DNA of 64,000 nucleotides from Bradyrhizobium sp. WD16 (GTDB taxonomy: Bacteria > Pseudomonadota > Alphaproteobacteria > Rhizobiales > Xanthobacteraceae). The stretch spans positions 4,577,501-4,641,500 of the forward strand of contig NZ_CP028908.1 in NCBI RefSeq assembly GCF_024181725.1. The letters run 5' to 3'. The notes below the pieces were generated by a model. The model saw only the letters and a program-made list of their open reading frames with translations, searched no databases and was not told the DNA's origin. This document shows, piece by piece, positions 33,953-45,835 of the stretch. Each line of letters begins with the position of its first letter. Position 1 is the first letter of the stretch. Both the position numbers and the translations under genes were made by a program.

Positions 33953-34423
33953 GTGGCAAAAACGCATATTAGTAGTGAAATCGACCAGTTCGACTGGAGG
34001 ATTCTGGAGGCGCTGACCCATGATGGCCGGATGTCGGTCACCGACCTCGCCAGGCAGGTCGGGCTATCGAAAACCCCATGCCAGGTGCGCCTGAAGCGCC
34101 TGATGGACGAGGGATATATCGTCGGCTTCAGGGCGGTGCTCGATCCGCGGCGGCTTGGCCTGGATCACATCGCCTTCGCGGAAGTGCGGCTTTCGGACAC
34201 AAGGGAGAAAGCGCTCAACGAGTTCAACTCAGCGGTCATGAAGATCAAGGAGGTGGAGGAGTGCCACATGATCGCGGGCTCGTTTGACTACCTGCTCAAG
34301 ATTCGGACCGCGGACATCAAAAAGTATCGGCAGGTGCTGGGCGAGAAGATCTCGAGCCTTCCGCATGTCTCGAACACCTCGACTTTCGTCGTCATGCAGT
34401 CGGTGAAAGACAGCGGCGTATAG
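33953..34423 (+). CDS. putR: Lrp/AsnC-family regulator PutR
   Basis: This 156-residue protein has an N-terminal winged helix-turn-helix (FDWRILEALTHDGRMSVTDL, ARQVGLSKTPCQVRLKRL) and a C-terminal RAM effector-binding domain (VEECHMIAGSFDYLLKIRT, KISSLPHVSNTSTFVVM). The start is a GTG at 33953. Divergent pairing with putA and the LSKTPCQVR recognition helix are typical of PutR, the proline-responsive activator of putA in alphaproteobacteria. Confidence 0.93.
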   Translation: MAKTHISSEIDQFDWRILEALTHDGRMSVTDLARQVGLSKTPCQVRLKRLMDEGYIVGFRAVLDPRRLGLDHIAFAEVRLSDTREKALNEFNSAVMKIKEVEECHMIAGSFDYLLKIRTADIKKYRQVLGEKISSLPHVSNTSTFVVMQSVKDSGV

Positions 34424-34563
34424 CGACGATCGGACGCGGCGCCGCGGCCATCGACGGGGGTATTCCTCGACCGCTGCATTCTGATCTCGAATTTGTCGCC
34501 ACATTGTTAGGCGCGATGGCCCACACAATAAGCGCCGTCCAGACTTGACTAGGGAAGTGGCAT

Positions 34564-35361
34564 ATGAGCGATTGTCAACAATCGATCAGTGATCATCGGC
34601 TGGACGGCGTCATGACGGAATTTCCTTTGAGCCGGGGAGGCGGGCGCAGCTCCGGCCAGCTTGCGCGGGTCCCGAAATCGACCTTCCGCGCTCATATCGC
34701 CCATGGACTTCGTCAGGCGATCCTGCGCGGCGACATCGAGCCCGGGGCTCAGCTGATCGAAGCCAATCTCGCTGATCAGTTCGGTGTCAGCAGGGGGCCG
34801 CTGCGCGAGGCCATGCGCCAGTTGATCGACGAGGGACTGCTCGTGACGGTCCCGTACACCGGCACCCACGTCGTCGATCTCTCCGTCGAGGACGTTCGCG
34901 AGATCTATTCGATGCGCGTAAGCCTCGAGATATTCGCATTCGAACAGGTCTGGACGCGTCGAGACGCGACGTTCCGGGATGGCCTGGTCCGTCTTCATGA
35001 GGACCTGACCCGGTGCATCGACGCCCAGGACGACGCGGCCAGCATCTATGCCGAGCTCCAGTTGCACGGCTTCGTATACGAGGCGACCGGACACCGAATC
35101 CTTTTGAAGACCTGGGAAAGCATTCGCGGCCGTCTCCAGCTCTACTGGGCGGCCCATCACCGGGCGCATGGCCTTCGTGGTCCGAGGCGGGACGGCCACG
35201 ATGACTACGTCAGAACGGCGCTCGGCGACAGCTTTGAAGCGCTGCGACAGGAAATCACCAGCCATATGGCGCGTGGCGGCAAGCAGACGGAAGCCTTTCT
35301 CGCGAGCCGCGCCCAGAGGTCCGCCGCGCGTCCGCGCCTCGTGACGGACGGCGCGCGATGA
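34564..35361 (+). CDS. GntR-family (FCD/FadR-type) transcriptional regulator
   Basis: This 265-residue protein has a GntR winged helix (residues 36-100: FRAHIAHGLRQAILRGDIEP, LADQFGVSRGPLREAMRQL, EGLLVTVPYTGTHVVDLS) followed by an all-helical FCD ligand domain (VREIYSMRVSLEIFAFEQVW onward). It precedes the amino acid ABC transporter operon by about 230 bases on the same strand and is its likely regulator. The ligand is unknown. The gap 35362-35589 shows nothing else. Confidence 0.88.
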   Translation: MSDCQQSISDHRLDGVMTEFPLSRGGGRSSGQLARVPKSTFRAHIAHGLRQAILRGDIEPGAQLIEANLADQFGVSRGPLREAMRQLIDEGLLVTVPYTGTHVVDLSVEDVREIYSMRVSLEIFAFEQVWTRRDATFRDGLVRLHEDLTRCIDAQDDAASIYAELQLHGFVYEATGHRILLKTWESIRGRLQLYWAAHHRAHGLRGPRRDGHDDYVRTALGDSFEALRQEITSHMARGGKQTEAFLASRAQRSAARPRLVTDGAR

Positions 35362-35589
35362 CGATGCCGGAGTGCCGCGAAGGAGCGGCGTCAGCCATTC
35401 CGGCAGTCGATTGCGGCGACATCGGTGTCGCGATCGCCGGGGCCGCCGAGGTCGCGTTGTCGAGGACCGATGACCCGCGCCCGCTTTTTCGAAGTTCGTT
35501 GTCCGGAAGATGCCGCAACTAACTCAGGACTTCGGAAACAGGGAAGCCCCGAAAGCCGCAGACAAGAAACTCACCTCAGGAGAATGGAA

Positions 35590-36423
35590 ATGAACTTCAG
35601 CAGGCGCAAGTTTATGGCTTTCGCGACAGTCGCCGCAGCCAATTTCAGCTCCATTCCCGTCTTCGCGCAGGACGCTTCGACACTAGACCAGGTCAAGGCG
35701 AGAAAGCAGTTGCGCATCGGGGTCACTTCGGCGGAGCCGTGGTTCTTCAAGGATCCGCTCTCCGAGAAATGGACCGGGGTCGGCGTTGCCATGGGCGAAA
35801 GGCTCGCAGCCGATCTCGGGGTGGAAATGGTGCCCGTCGAGACCACATGGTCCAATGCCGTCGCCGCGCTGCAAGCCAACCAGATCGATCTGATGTTTGT
35901 GCTTGATCCGACCGAGGAGCGGAAAAAGGCAATCGACTTTCCCGATACGCCGCTGTTCTACTACGCCATGGGCGCGCTGATTCCGGAGGAAGCCCCGTTC
36001 ATGTCGTGGGCCGCCATCGACAAGCCCGGCACCCGCATCGGGGTCACCCTTGGAACCTCGCTCGACAAGAACATTACCGCGATCGTCAAGTCGGCTGCGA
36101 TCAATCGCTTCTCGAACAACGACGAGGCGATCGCTGCCTTCGCCGCCAAACGCGTCGATATCGTCGTCCAGTTCCACCCCGCACTGGTCGTGCAGTACGC
36201 GCGGCTGAAGCTGGGCAAGGTGATCCTGCCAAGTCCCGTCACTCCGGTGGCGACCAGCGCGGGATTGCGCAAGGAGCAGAACACCGCATTCCGCGATTGG
36301 GTGAACGGGCAGTTCGCCGAGCTCTACAAAGCCGGGGTCCCCAACCAGATGTTCCGCGACTATCTCGCGTCGAAACACATCGACGCCGATGAAATTCCCG
36401 GCCTCATCAAAGAGGCCTGGTGA
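35590..36423 (+). CDS. ABC transporter substrate-binding protein, family 3 (polar amino acid)
   Basis: This 277-residue periplasmic binding protein has the N-terminal sequence MNFSRRKFMAFATVAAA, a twin-arginine (Tat) motif SRRKFM and a signal cleavage near VFAQ. The family 3 domain follows: LRIGVTSAEPWFFKDP, WTGVGVAMGERLAADLGVEM, LQANQIDLMFVLDPTEERKKAIDF. ATG 35590 is chosen because AGGAG lies seven bases before it; an ATG six bases earlier has no room. It is the first gene of the transporter operon. Confidence 0.9.
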   Translation: MNFSRRKFMAFATVAAANFSSIPVFAQDASTLDQVKARKQLRIGVTSAEPWFFKDPLSEKWTGVGVAMGERLAADLGVEMVPVETTWSNAVAALQANQIDLMFVLDPTEERKKAIDFPDTPLFYYAMGALIPEEAPFMSWAAIDKPGTRIGVTLGTSLDKNITAIVKSAAINRFSNNDEAIAAFAAKRVDIVVQFHPALVVQYARLKLGKVILPSPVTPVATSAGLRKEQNTAFRDWVNGQFAELYKAGVPNQMFRDYLASKHIDADEIPGLIKEAW

Positions 36424-36556
36424 GCATCCATGGGACGGCATCGGATGCCTCCGCGCCCCCCGCAGTTGCTTGTGATGATGCCTTCCGGCGATGCGCAGCC
36501 GCGGGGCGGGGCGGCGTTTGCCGGCGGTCTTTGCGGCCGATGACGGTCAGGGGCCT

Positions 36557-37225
36557 ATGACCTATCCATGGGACTTCGCGCCGGTGCTGGCGCGTTCGGG
36601 CCTGCTTCTGACGGGCCTCATCAACACGGTCGAGATCGCAGTTGTCTCGATCGTGCTCGGCGTCGTCATCGGGTTGATCCTCGTGTTCTTGAGGCTTGCG
36701 CCGAGGCGCGTTCTGTCGTGTCCGGCCACGATCCTGATCGAGTTCTATCGCAACACGCCGCCCATCGTTCATTTCTTCTGGTTCTTCTACGCTCTGCCCG
36801 TGGTGGCAAACATCAGCCTCGATCCTTTCGTCGCTGCGGTCCTCGCGCTCTCCACGCAGTCCGGCGCGTTTTATGCCGAAGTATTTCGAGGCGGGATTGT
36901 GTCCATCGAGCGCGGGCAGTGGGAGGGCGCAAAGGCGCTGGGCATGAAGCAATCGCAGCTGATGCGCCGCGTGATCATTCCGCAAGCTCTGACACGAATG
37001 TTCGCTCCGTTTGTCGAGCGCTCCTTCGAACTTACAAAGACGACGGCGCTGGCTTCAACGCTGGCTTACGCCGATCTCATGTACCAGGCGATGCTGGTCA
37101 ACAGCGAAACCTTTCGTCCGCTCGAGGTCTATACGACGATCGCGCTGATGTACGTCGTTCTGCTGGTTTCCGCGAGCGCGCTCGCGCGCGTCGCCGAAGC
37201 GCGCATGACCGCTTATCGGCAATGA
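36557..37225 (+). CDS. ABC transporter permease, HisM/GlnP type (first of two)
   Basis: This 222-residue inner-membrane protein has about five helices. It carries the family start LLLTGLINTVEIAVVSIVLGV, LIEFYRNTPPIVHFFWFFYAL and the EAA loop EGAKALGMKQSQLMRRVIIPQ. It starts at ATG 36557 (AGGGG upstream). With the second permease it forms the channel of a polar amino acid importer. It is 10 bases from the next gene. Confidence 0.9.
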   Translation: MTYPWDFAPVLARSGLLLTGLINTVEIAVVSIVLGVVIGLILVFLRLAPRRVLSCPATILIEFYRNTPPIVHFFWFFYALPVVANISLDPFVAAVLALSTQSGAFYAEVFRGGIVSIERGQWEGAKALGMKQSQLMRRVIIPQALTRMFAPFVERSFELTKTTALASTLAYADLMYQAMLVNSETFRPLEVYTTIALMYVVLLVSASALARVAEARMTAYRQ

Positions 37226-37235
37226 GGCCGTGGTC

Positions 37236-37901
37236 ATGAGCTATCATTTCGATTTTGCGCTCGTCCTGCAGAGCCTTCCGGTTCTCCTTCGGGGATTGCT
37301 CGTCACGATCCAGCTCTGGGTGCCGAGCATCGCCGTCGGCCTCGGTCTCGGCTTCCTGCTGGCGCTGTGCCGGGTTTCGAAAACCCCGTTGCTGCGCGTT
37401 CCGAGCCTTCTCTATATCGAACTGTTCCGGGATACCCCGGTGCTGATCCAGCTGATCTGGTTCTACTATGCATTTCCGATCGTCATCGGTGTTCAGCTTT
37501 CGCCATTCGTCGCCGCGCTTCTGGGACTAAGCCTCAATACCTCGGCATATTCCGCCGAGATCTTTCGCGGTGGAATGGAGTCGATCGCAGCAGGACAGTG
37601 GGAGGGCGCGAAGGCGCTCGGAATGCGGCCGGCCGCCGTGTTGCGCCGGGTCGTGCTGCCGCAGGTGTTCAAGAGAATGCTCCCGGCGTTTACGAACCGG
37701 GCGATCGAGGTCGCCAAGGTGTCGTCGCTCGCGTCGGTGCTGTCGGTTCATGAGCTGATGTATCAGGGCCGATTGTTGAGCTCGACGTACTACCGTCCTC
37801 TTGAAATCCTCACCACTGTCGCCCTCATCTATTTTTTCCTGATCTATCCCGGCAGTTACATTTCAACGAAGCTCGAGCGCCGCATGGCAAGCAGAAGCTG
37901 A
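37236..37901 (+). CDS. ABC transporter permease, HisM/GlnP type (second of two)
   Basis: This 221-residue paralogue of the preceding gene has LLRGLLVTIQLWVPSIAVGL, YIELFRDTPVLIQLIWFYYAF and the EAA loop EGAKALGMRPAAVLRRVVLPQ. It starts at ATG 37236 with GAGG eight bases before; a GTG two codons earlier is possible. It is co-transcribed with the other transporter genes. Confidence 0.9.
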   Translation: MSYHFDFALVLQSLPVLLRGLLVTIQLWVPSIAVGLGLGFLLALCRVSKTPLLRVPSLLYIELFRDTPVLIQLIWFYYAFPIVIGVQLSPFVAALLGLSLNTSAYSAEIFRGGMESIAAGQWEGAKALGMRPAAVLRRVVLPQVFKRMLPAFTNRAIEVAKVSSLASVLSVHELMYQGRLLSSTYYRPLEILTTVALIYFFLIYPGSYISTKLERRMASRS

Positions 37902-37925
37902 TGACGAACGTCTGGAAAGAGTGCC

Positions 37926-38705
37926 ATGTCTAAATCCATTCTTCGCGTCTCGAATCTGCAGAAGCGGTTTGGCGACCTGCATGTCTTGCGCGGGATCGAA
38001 CTTGCCGTAGAGGCGGGCGAGCGCATCGCCATCATCGGCGGCAGCGGCTCCGGAAAGAGTACGCTGCTGCGCTGCCTCAATTTCATGGAGATCCCAACCT
38101 CGGGAACGATCGAGCTGGACGGTCAGATTCTGGGGAAGCCGGTCGGCGGGAGCCCCGACGAAAGGCGCTATCCGGAACGCGAGCTCTGCGCCGTTCGGGA
38201 ACGCGTCGGCATGGTGTTCCAGCAGTTCAATCTGTTTCCGCATATGACGGTACTCGAAAACGTCATGGAAGGGCTGGTGACGGTCAAGAAAATGAAGAAA
38301 CCGGAAGCGCGCGAATGCGCGCTGAGGGAGCTTCAGAAGGTCGGTCTTGCGGACAAGGTCGATTCGTATCCGAGCCGTCTTTCGGGCGGCCAGCAGCAGC
38401 GCGTCGCCATCGCGCGCGCGCTGGCGATGACGCCGGAGATCCTTCTATTTGACGAGCCGACCTCATCGCTCGACCCCGAGCTTGTCGGCGAAGTCCTGCG
38501 CGTGATCCGCGCGCTTGCCGACGAAGGGCGCACGATGCTGCTGGTCACCCACGAGCTCGGATTTGCATATCATTACGCGACAAAAGTGATCTTCCTCGCC
38601 GATGGCGTCTTCCATGAGGTGGGCACGCCCGAGGAGGTGTTGAAGCACCCAAAGCAGGAGCGCACGCGCGCCTTCCTCAGCCGTTTTACAGAGTTTTCCT
38701 TCTAA
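37926..38705 (+). CDS. ABC transporter ATP-binding protein, GlnQ/HisP type
   Basis: This 259-residue cytoplasmic ATPase has Walker A IIGGSGSGKSTLLRCLNFME, a Q-loop (VGMVFQQFNLFPHMTVLEN), the signature LSGGQQQRVAIARALAMTPE, Walker B LLFDEPTSSLDPE and an H-loop (LLVTHELGFAYHYA). It is a normal length for amino acid importers. It completes the operon of binding protein, two permeases and ATPase. Confidence 0.93.
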   Translation: MSKSILRVSNLQKRFGDLHVLRGIELAVEAGERIAIIGGSGSGKSTLLRCLNFMEIPTSGTIELDGQILGKPVGGSPDERRYPERELCAVRERVGMVFQQFNLFPHMTVLENVMEGLVTVKKMKKPEARECALRELQKVGLADKVDSYPSRLSGGQQQRVAIARALAMTPEILLFDEPTSSLDPELVGEVLRVIRALADEGRTMLLVTHELGFAYHYATKVIFLADGVFHEVGTPEEVLKHPKQERTRAFLSRFTEFSF

Positions 38706-38737
38706 CCGCGCAGCGGACATATCCGGGAGTCCCCAGA

Positions 38738-39658
38738 ATGACGACACTGGCCACAAGCAGAACCAGCTCGCAGGGTTACGTCGACGATGATCGCAACGAC
38801 AGCGTCATGATCTTCATCAACGGCGAATTCTTCAAGCGGGACGAGGCGAAGGTGTCGGTTTTCGATGCCGGGTTCGTTCTCGGCGACGGCGTCTGGGAAG
38901 GAATCCGTCTGGTCAACGGAAACATCGTCGCGCTGAACGATCATCTCGATCGCCTGTATGAAGGCGCACGCGCGATCGAGCTCGATATTGGTCTCACTCG
39001 CGACCAGATCGTCGAAGCCATCTGGTCGACTTTCAAGAGGAACGGCATGACCGATGGCGCTCATGCGCGCCTGATGATTACCCGTGGCCCCAAGAAGACG
39101 GCCAACCAGGATCCACGCTTTGCGCTGGGACAGCCGACCATCGTGATCGTGGCGGAGTACAAGACGCCAAGGCCGGAAGCGAAGGCCAAGGGGTTGAGCC
39201 TCTTCACGTCAACCATTCGCTGCAGCGGGCCGGACGTCTTCGATCTGCGGCTCAATTCGCACAGCCGGCTGAACTTCATCCAGGCGCTCATTCAGGCAAT
39301 CAACGCAGGGGCGGACGAAGCGCTCATGCTCGATCCGCACGGGTTCGTGGCGAGCTGCAATTCCACCAACTTCTTCATTGTGAGAGGCGGCGAACTGTGG
39401 ACCTCGACGGGCCGCTTCAACTTCAAGGGCATCACGCGTCAGAAGGTGATCTCACTCTTCGGTCGGGACGGCGGCGTGGTTCGCGAGCATGATTTCACGC
39501 TGGCCGAAGTGTACAGCGCATCCGAGGCATTCGTAACGGGTACGCTTGGCGGAATCACGCCGGTGACCCGGATCGACGGCAAAAGGATCGGACAGGGGGA
39601 GCCCGGCCCGGTCACGCGGCGGATCGCAGGTCTTTACGCTGAGTTTATTTCGTCCTGA
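38738..39658 (+). CDS. Class IV aminotransferase-like protein (IlvE/Dat fold)
   Basis: This 306-residue protein has the fold type IV markers FDAGFVLGDGVWEGIRLVNG, LNDHLDRLYEGARAIELDI, ADEALMLDPHGFVASCNSTNFFIV and AFVTGTLGGITPVTRIDG. It directly follows the amino acid transporter and may act on the imported amino acid (transamination or a related PLP reaction). In the segment that should hold the PLP-binding Lys (DLRLNSHSRLNFIQALIQA) there is no lysine; the position falls on Arg or Asn by my alignment. The enzymatic call is therefore less sure than the fold. Confidence 0.75.
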   Translation: MTTLATSRTSSQGYVDDDRNDSVMIFINGEFFKRDEAKVSVFDAGFVLGDGVWEGIRLVNGNIVALNDHLDRLYEGARAIELDIGLTRDQIVEAIWSTFKRNGMTDGAHARLMITRGPKKTANQDPRFALGQPTIVIVAEYKTPRPEAKAKGLSLFTSTIRCSGPDVFDLRLNSHSRLNFIQALIQAINAGADEALMLDPHGFVASCNSTNFFIVRGGELWTSTGRFNFKGITRQKVISLFGRDGGVVREHDFTLAEVYSASEAFVTGTLGGITPVTRIDGKRIGQGEPGPVTRRIAGLYAEFISS

Positions 39659-39676
39659 CAAGGCGCCGCCACGACA

Positions 39677-41458
39677 ATGGTCATGCGCGATCCGCTCGGT
39701 GCGGCGAGGCCGGAAGGTGAAGGGCTGGCTGGATGGAGGGTGCCGCTTGTTCTGCGCGAATTCGTGCGCGCGGACGAGATATGGCTGGTGCTGCTCGCCG
39801 CAGGCATCGGCATCATCAGCGCGTTGTGCGTCGCTGCCATGGTGGCGTCGATCGAGGTAGTGCATCACGCCTTGTTCGCGATCGACGGCTACGAGGTCAG
39901 CGGTGCCGCCCATATCGATCCGTGGCGGGCCGCCGTGGTGCCTGTGGTGGGAGGACTTCTGCTTGGCTTCGTGAGCCTGCTCGTGGCGCGACGCGCGAAG
40001 ATCGCTGTCATCGATCCCATTGAGGCGAACGCGCTTCGTGGCGGGAGCATTCCATTTCCCGGCAGTGTGCTCCTCGTCCTGCAGACCATGATTTCCAACG
40101 GATGTGGCGCGTCCATCGGCATGGAGGCCGGCTATACGCAGATAGGTTCTGCTGTCGCATCGAGATTTGGACAGATATTTCATGTTCGGCGCAGCGACTT
40201 GCGGACATTGGTCGGTTGTGGCGCGGCCGGTGCGATCGCCGCGGCCTTCGATGCGCCGCTGACCGGGGCATTCTATGCGTTCGAGCTGATCATCGCGAGC
40301 TATTCGGTCGCGACGTTGGCGCCGGTCGTTGTCGCGGCAATCGCGGCGGTCGGAACCGTGCGCCTCGTTCTCGCGCAGGTCTCGTTCCAGGTCGGGTTCG
40401 CTGGCGGCCTGTCCGTGTCGGATTATTCGCTGGTCGTCGTCCTGGCGATTCTCTGCGCGCTGCTGGGCATCGCAATGATGAAGACGGTGGCGCTGGTGGA
40501 GGCGGTATTCACCAGGAGCGGGCTGCCGCTTTGGGCGAGGCCCGCAGTCGGCGGAGCCTGCGTCGGCGGACTCGCGCTTGTCACACCGGCCGTCCTTTCC
40601 TCGGGGCATTCCGCGCTGCATGTCGGGTTCGATGCCTATTTCACGGCGCAATACCTGATGCTGCTGATCGGCCTCAAGGCGCTCGCGTCCGCAATCTCGA
40701 TCGGCTCCGGTTTCCGCGGCGGGCTGTTCTTCGCCTCGCTGTTTCTGGGGGCGATGCTCGGCAAGCTTGTCGCGATCGGGTGGATGCTGCTGTTTGGCCT
40801 CAAGATTCCGACGCTGGTGGTCGGCATCGTGGGCATGTGCGCGATGGCGACGGCTGTGCTCGGGGCGCCCCTGACCATGGCGCTTCTTGCCCTCGAGACC
40901 ACTGGCAGTCTGCCTCTCACCATCGCCGTTCTTGCCGCGGCCGTTATTTCGTCGATCACGGTGCGTCGGGCCTTCGGCTATTCCTTCGCGACATGGCGCT
41001 TTCATCTGAGAGGCGAGTCGATCCGAAGCGCCGCCGATGTCGGCTGGATCCGCGACCTGACCGTCGGACGGATGATGCGCACCGACATCCGAACCGTTCG
41101 TTCAGACAGCAGTCTCTCCGCGTTCCGCCGGGAGTTTCCGCTCGGGACGACTGAGCGCGTCATTGTCGTCGACCAGGCAGACCGATACCTCGGCATCATT
41201 CTTGTGCCCGAGGCTCACCGGGACAGCGCGGAGGCCAGCGAGATCACCGGTCTCATTCAGCACGCCGACACGGCGCTTCTGCCGGACATGAATGTTCGGG
41301 AAGCAATGAAGGCATTCTCCGACGCAGAGAGTGATGCCCTGGCGGTGATCGACGATTTTACGCATAAGCAGGTCGTCGGGCTGCTGACCGAACAGCATTC
41401 CTTGAGGAAATACAGCGAGGAGTTGGACCGCCGTGCCAACGAGGGCGTCATGGCCTAG
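39677..41458 (+). CDS. ClC-family chloride channel/transporter with CBS-like C-terminus
   Basis: This 593-residue membrane protein has ClC core motifs RGGSIPFPGSVLLVLQTMIS, SNGCGASIGMEAGYTQIGSA (gating Glu region, GxE) and GSGFRGGLFFASLFLGAMLG. About ten hydrophobic helices end near residue 430. A cytosolic part follows, containing two weak CBS-type units (VGRMMRTDIRTVRSDSSLSA and MNVREAMKAFSDAESDALAV). It probably moves chloride, perhaps in exchange for protons. Its TAG stop (41456-41458) is formed by the CTAG start of a repeat module, so the original C-terminus may have been longer. Confidence 0.88.
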   Translation: MVMRDPLGAARPEGEGLAGWRVPLVLREFVRADEIWLVLLAAGIGIISALCVAAMVASIEVVHHALFAIDGYEVSGAAHIDPWRAAVVPVVGGLLLGFVSLLVARRAKIAVIDPIEANALRGGSIPFPGSVLLVLQTMISNGCGASIGMEAGYTQIGSAVASRFGQIFHVRRSDLRTLVGCGAAGAIAAAFDAPLTGAFYAFELIIASYSVATLAPVVVAAIAAVGTVRLVLAQVSFQVGFAGGLSVSDYSLVVVLAILCALLGIAMMKTVALVEAVFTRSGLPLWARPAVGGACVGGLALVTPAVLSSGHSALHVGFDAYFTAQYLMLLIGLKALASAISIGSGFRGGLFFASLFLGAMLGKLVAIGWMLLFGLKIPTLVVGIVGMCAMATAVLGAPLTMALLALETTGSLPLTIAVLAAAVISSITVRRAFGYSFATWRFHLRGESIRSAADVGWIRDLTVGRMMRTDIRTVRSDSSLSAFRREFPLGTTERVIVVDQADRYLGIILVPEAHRDSAEASEITGLIQHADTALLPDMNVREAMKAFSDAESDALAVIDDFTHKQVVGLLTEQHSLRKYSEELDRRANEGVMA

Positions 41459-41533
41459 TGCGGCGTCTCGCAATTGCCGATCGCCGTTGCGGCCAGTCTC
41501 TCGTCGGCAATTGCGAGACATAAGCCACACTAG
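41455..41533. repeat. CTAG-bounded palindromic module, family B
   Basis: It runs from CTAGTGCGGCGTCTCGCAATTGCC to GGCAATTGCGAGACATAAGCCACACTAG, 79 bp. Its opening CTAG overlaps the stop codon of the ClC gene. A 13-base linker CACTTTGATTTTG (41534-41546) joins it to a truncated family A module at 41547-41580. Confidence 0.88.
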
Positions 41534-41546
41534 CACTTTGATTTTG

Positions 41547-41580
41547 CTAGTGTCCCTATGTCTCCGAATGACCGTGCAAT
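41547..41580. repeat. Left part of a family A module
   Basis: CTAGTGTCCCTATGTCTCCG then AATGACCGTGCAATCG is the left arm and part of the loop of family A. The right arm is absent and the sequence then becomes unique. It lies between the ClC gene and the small acetyltransferase. Confidence 0.75.
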
Positions 41581-41720
41581 CGCGACTTGCACCGAGCGCG
41601 CTGCCGACCCCGAGCGCGAAGCGCTGCAGTGCAGCATTGTCGCGGACGGCGTCGCTCGAGGGCAGGGGATCGCTCATGGCATCGGTCGCCGGCATCGGTG
41701 ATGGCGTTTGACCTCGGGCG

Positions 41721-41993
41721 TCAGGCGAGGTCGGCCTGTTCCGGGTGCTTGTCGAGATAGGCTTTCACGAACGGGCAGCGCGGCACCACCTTCAGGCCGT
41801 CGCGGCGGACCTGCGCCAGCGCATCCCAGACCAGCCGGCTGCCAATGCCGCGGCCGCCGAGCTCCTTCGGAACCTCGGTGTGGGTGAAGGTGATGACCCC
41901 GGGCGCAAGCTCGTAATAGGCCGCAGCGATGGAGCCGTCGACCGCGAGTTCGAAACGGTGTCCGGCGGCATTATTGACGACGTCGCTGCCCAT
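41721..41993 (-). CDS. GCN5-related N-acetyltransferase, YjdJ type (Acetyltransf_CG)
   Basis: This 90-residue protein has the small-family markers FELAVDGSIAAAYYELAPGV, ITFTHTEVPKELGGRGIGSRLV (acetyl-CoA loop GGRGIGSRL) and CPFVKAYLDKHPEQADL. It is the normal length for this compact single-domain subgroup. The substrate is unknown. It is flanked on both sides by repeat modules. Confidence 0.9.
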   Translation of the reverse strand: MGSDVVNNAAGHRFELAVDGSIAAAYYELAPGVITFTHTEVPKELGGRGIGSRLVWDALAQVRRDGLKVVPRCPFVKAYLDKHPEQADLA

Positions 41994-42013
41994 GCGCTGC
42001 CCTCGTCAGAATC

Positions 42014-42091
42014 CTAGTGCGGCGTCTCGCAGTTGCCTATGCCCTTCGCGGCAAGCCCCTGTAGGCAATTGCGAGACATAAGCCGCACTAG
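42014..42091. repeat. CTAG-bounded palindromic module, family B
   Basis: It runs from CTAGTGCGGCGTCTCGCAGTTGCC to GGCAATTGCGAGACATAAGCCGCACTAG, 78 bp. It is linked by CTTTTTGATTTTG (42092-42104) to the next module, the same kind of linker as at 49417-49429. Confidence 0.88.
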
Positions 42092-42104
42092 CTTTTTGAT
42101 TTTG

Positions 42105-42220
42105 CTAGTGTCCCGATGTCTCCGAATTACCGTGCGAGGGTGAGGCAAATGAAGCGGTAATTCGGACGTTCGTATCCCATTGCAGCAGGCGCTCCTACCG
42201 AACGTTGGAAACAAGGGGAC
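42105..42220. repeat. Chimeric module, family A running into family D
   Basis: It begins CTAGTGTCCCGATGTCTCCG with the A loop and the A right arm up to GCGGTAATTCGG. It then switches to family D (ACGTTCGTATCCCATTGCAG to GAACGTTGGAAACAAGGGGAC). The junction is abrupt, and the D part lacks its left end and final CTAG. Confidence 0.8.
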
Positions 42221-42404
42221 GGTGGATTCATAGCAGTCTTGCAACCAATGCGGGGTCACCTACGTTGCATGGGAGACATACGCTGCGGGCTCCGGCCCGG
42301 CCGGTTTGGCAGCCGTTTGGGGCTCGCGGCGCAGGGACGGGGCGCTCAGCGTCTCGGCCGGATCCGGCCAGCCACTGCCGCTCCCCAAGGGAGAGGAGGC
42401 CACC

Positions 42405-42797
42405 GTGTTCAATATGCGATTCTTCGATACTCACCGGCCGTGGGAAGACTGGTTCGGCATGCTGGCCGGTCTCGTGATCGCGCTGTCGCCCTGGCTCGCC
42501 GGCGAGCACGGCAACGCCCTGGCGGTCGCGAACGCCCTGATTGTCGGGGGGCTGGTGTTCTTCCTGGCGCAGCTCGAATATGTCGTGCTGCGCCGCTGGG
42601 AAGAGGTGGCCGAAGCCGGGCTCGGCGTCTGGCTGGCGATGTCGCCCTACGTCTTCGGCTATGCCGGTGACGGTACCCTGCGGTTCTGGCACTCGACCCT
42701 GGCCGGCATCATCATCCTGCTGGCCGCGCTCGAGCTGTACCAGGACTGGGAGGTGAGCGACGAGGATCTGGCGCACCAATCGCGCGTGAAGCGCTGA
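42405..42797 (+). CDS. SPW repeat membrane protein
   Basis: This 130-residue inner-membrane protein has about four hydrophobic helices and the SPW motifs IALSPWLAGEHG and LAMSPYVFGYAG, followed by a short charged tail. The start is a GTG at 42405 with AGGAGG five bases upstream; the ATG at 42414 lies too far from it. Function unknown; the family often appears near stress and redox genes. It converges on uvrA. Confidence 0.85.
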   Translation: MFNMRFFDTHRPWEDWFGMLAGLVIALSPWLAGEHGNALAVANALIVGGLVFFLAQLEYVVLRRWEEVAEAGLGVWLAMSPYVFGYAGDGTLRFWHSTLAGIIILLAALELYQDWEVSDEDLAHQSRVKR

Positions 42798-42844
42798 GGC
42801 GGGCCGAAACACCCTGCGTCGCCAACGCCTCTCACCGGGACCGG

Positions 42845-45835
<2,991 letters not shown>

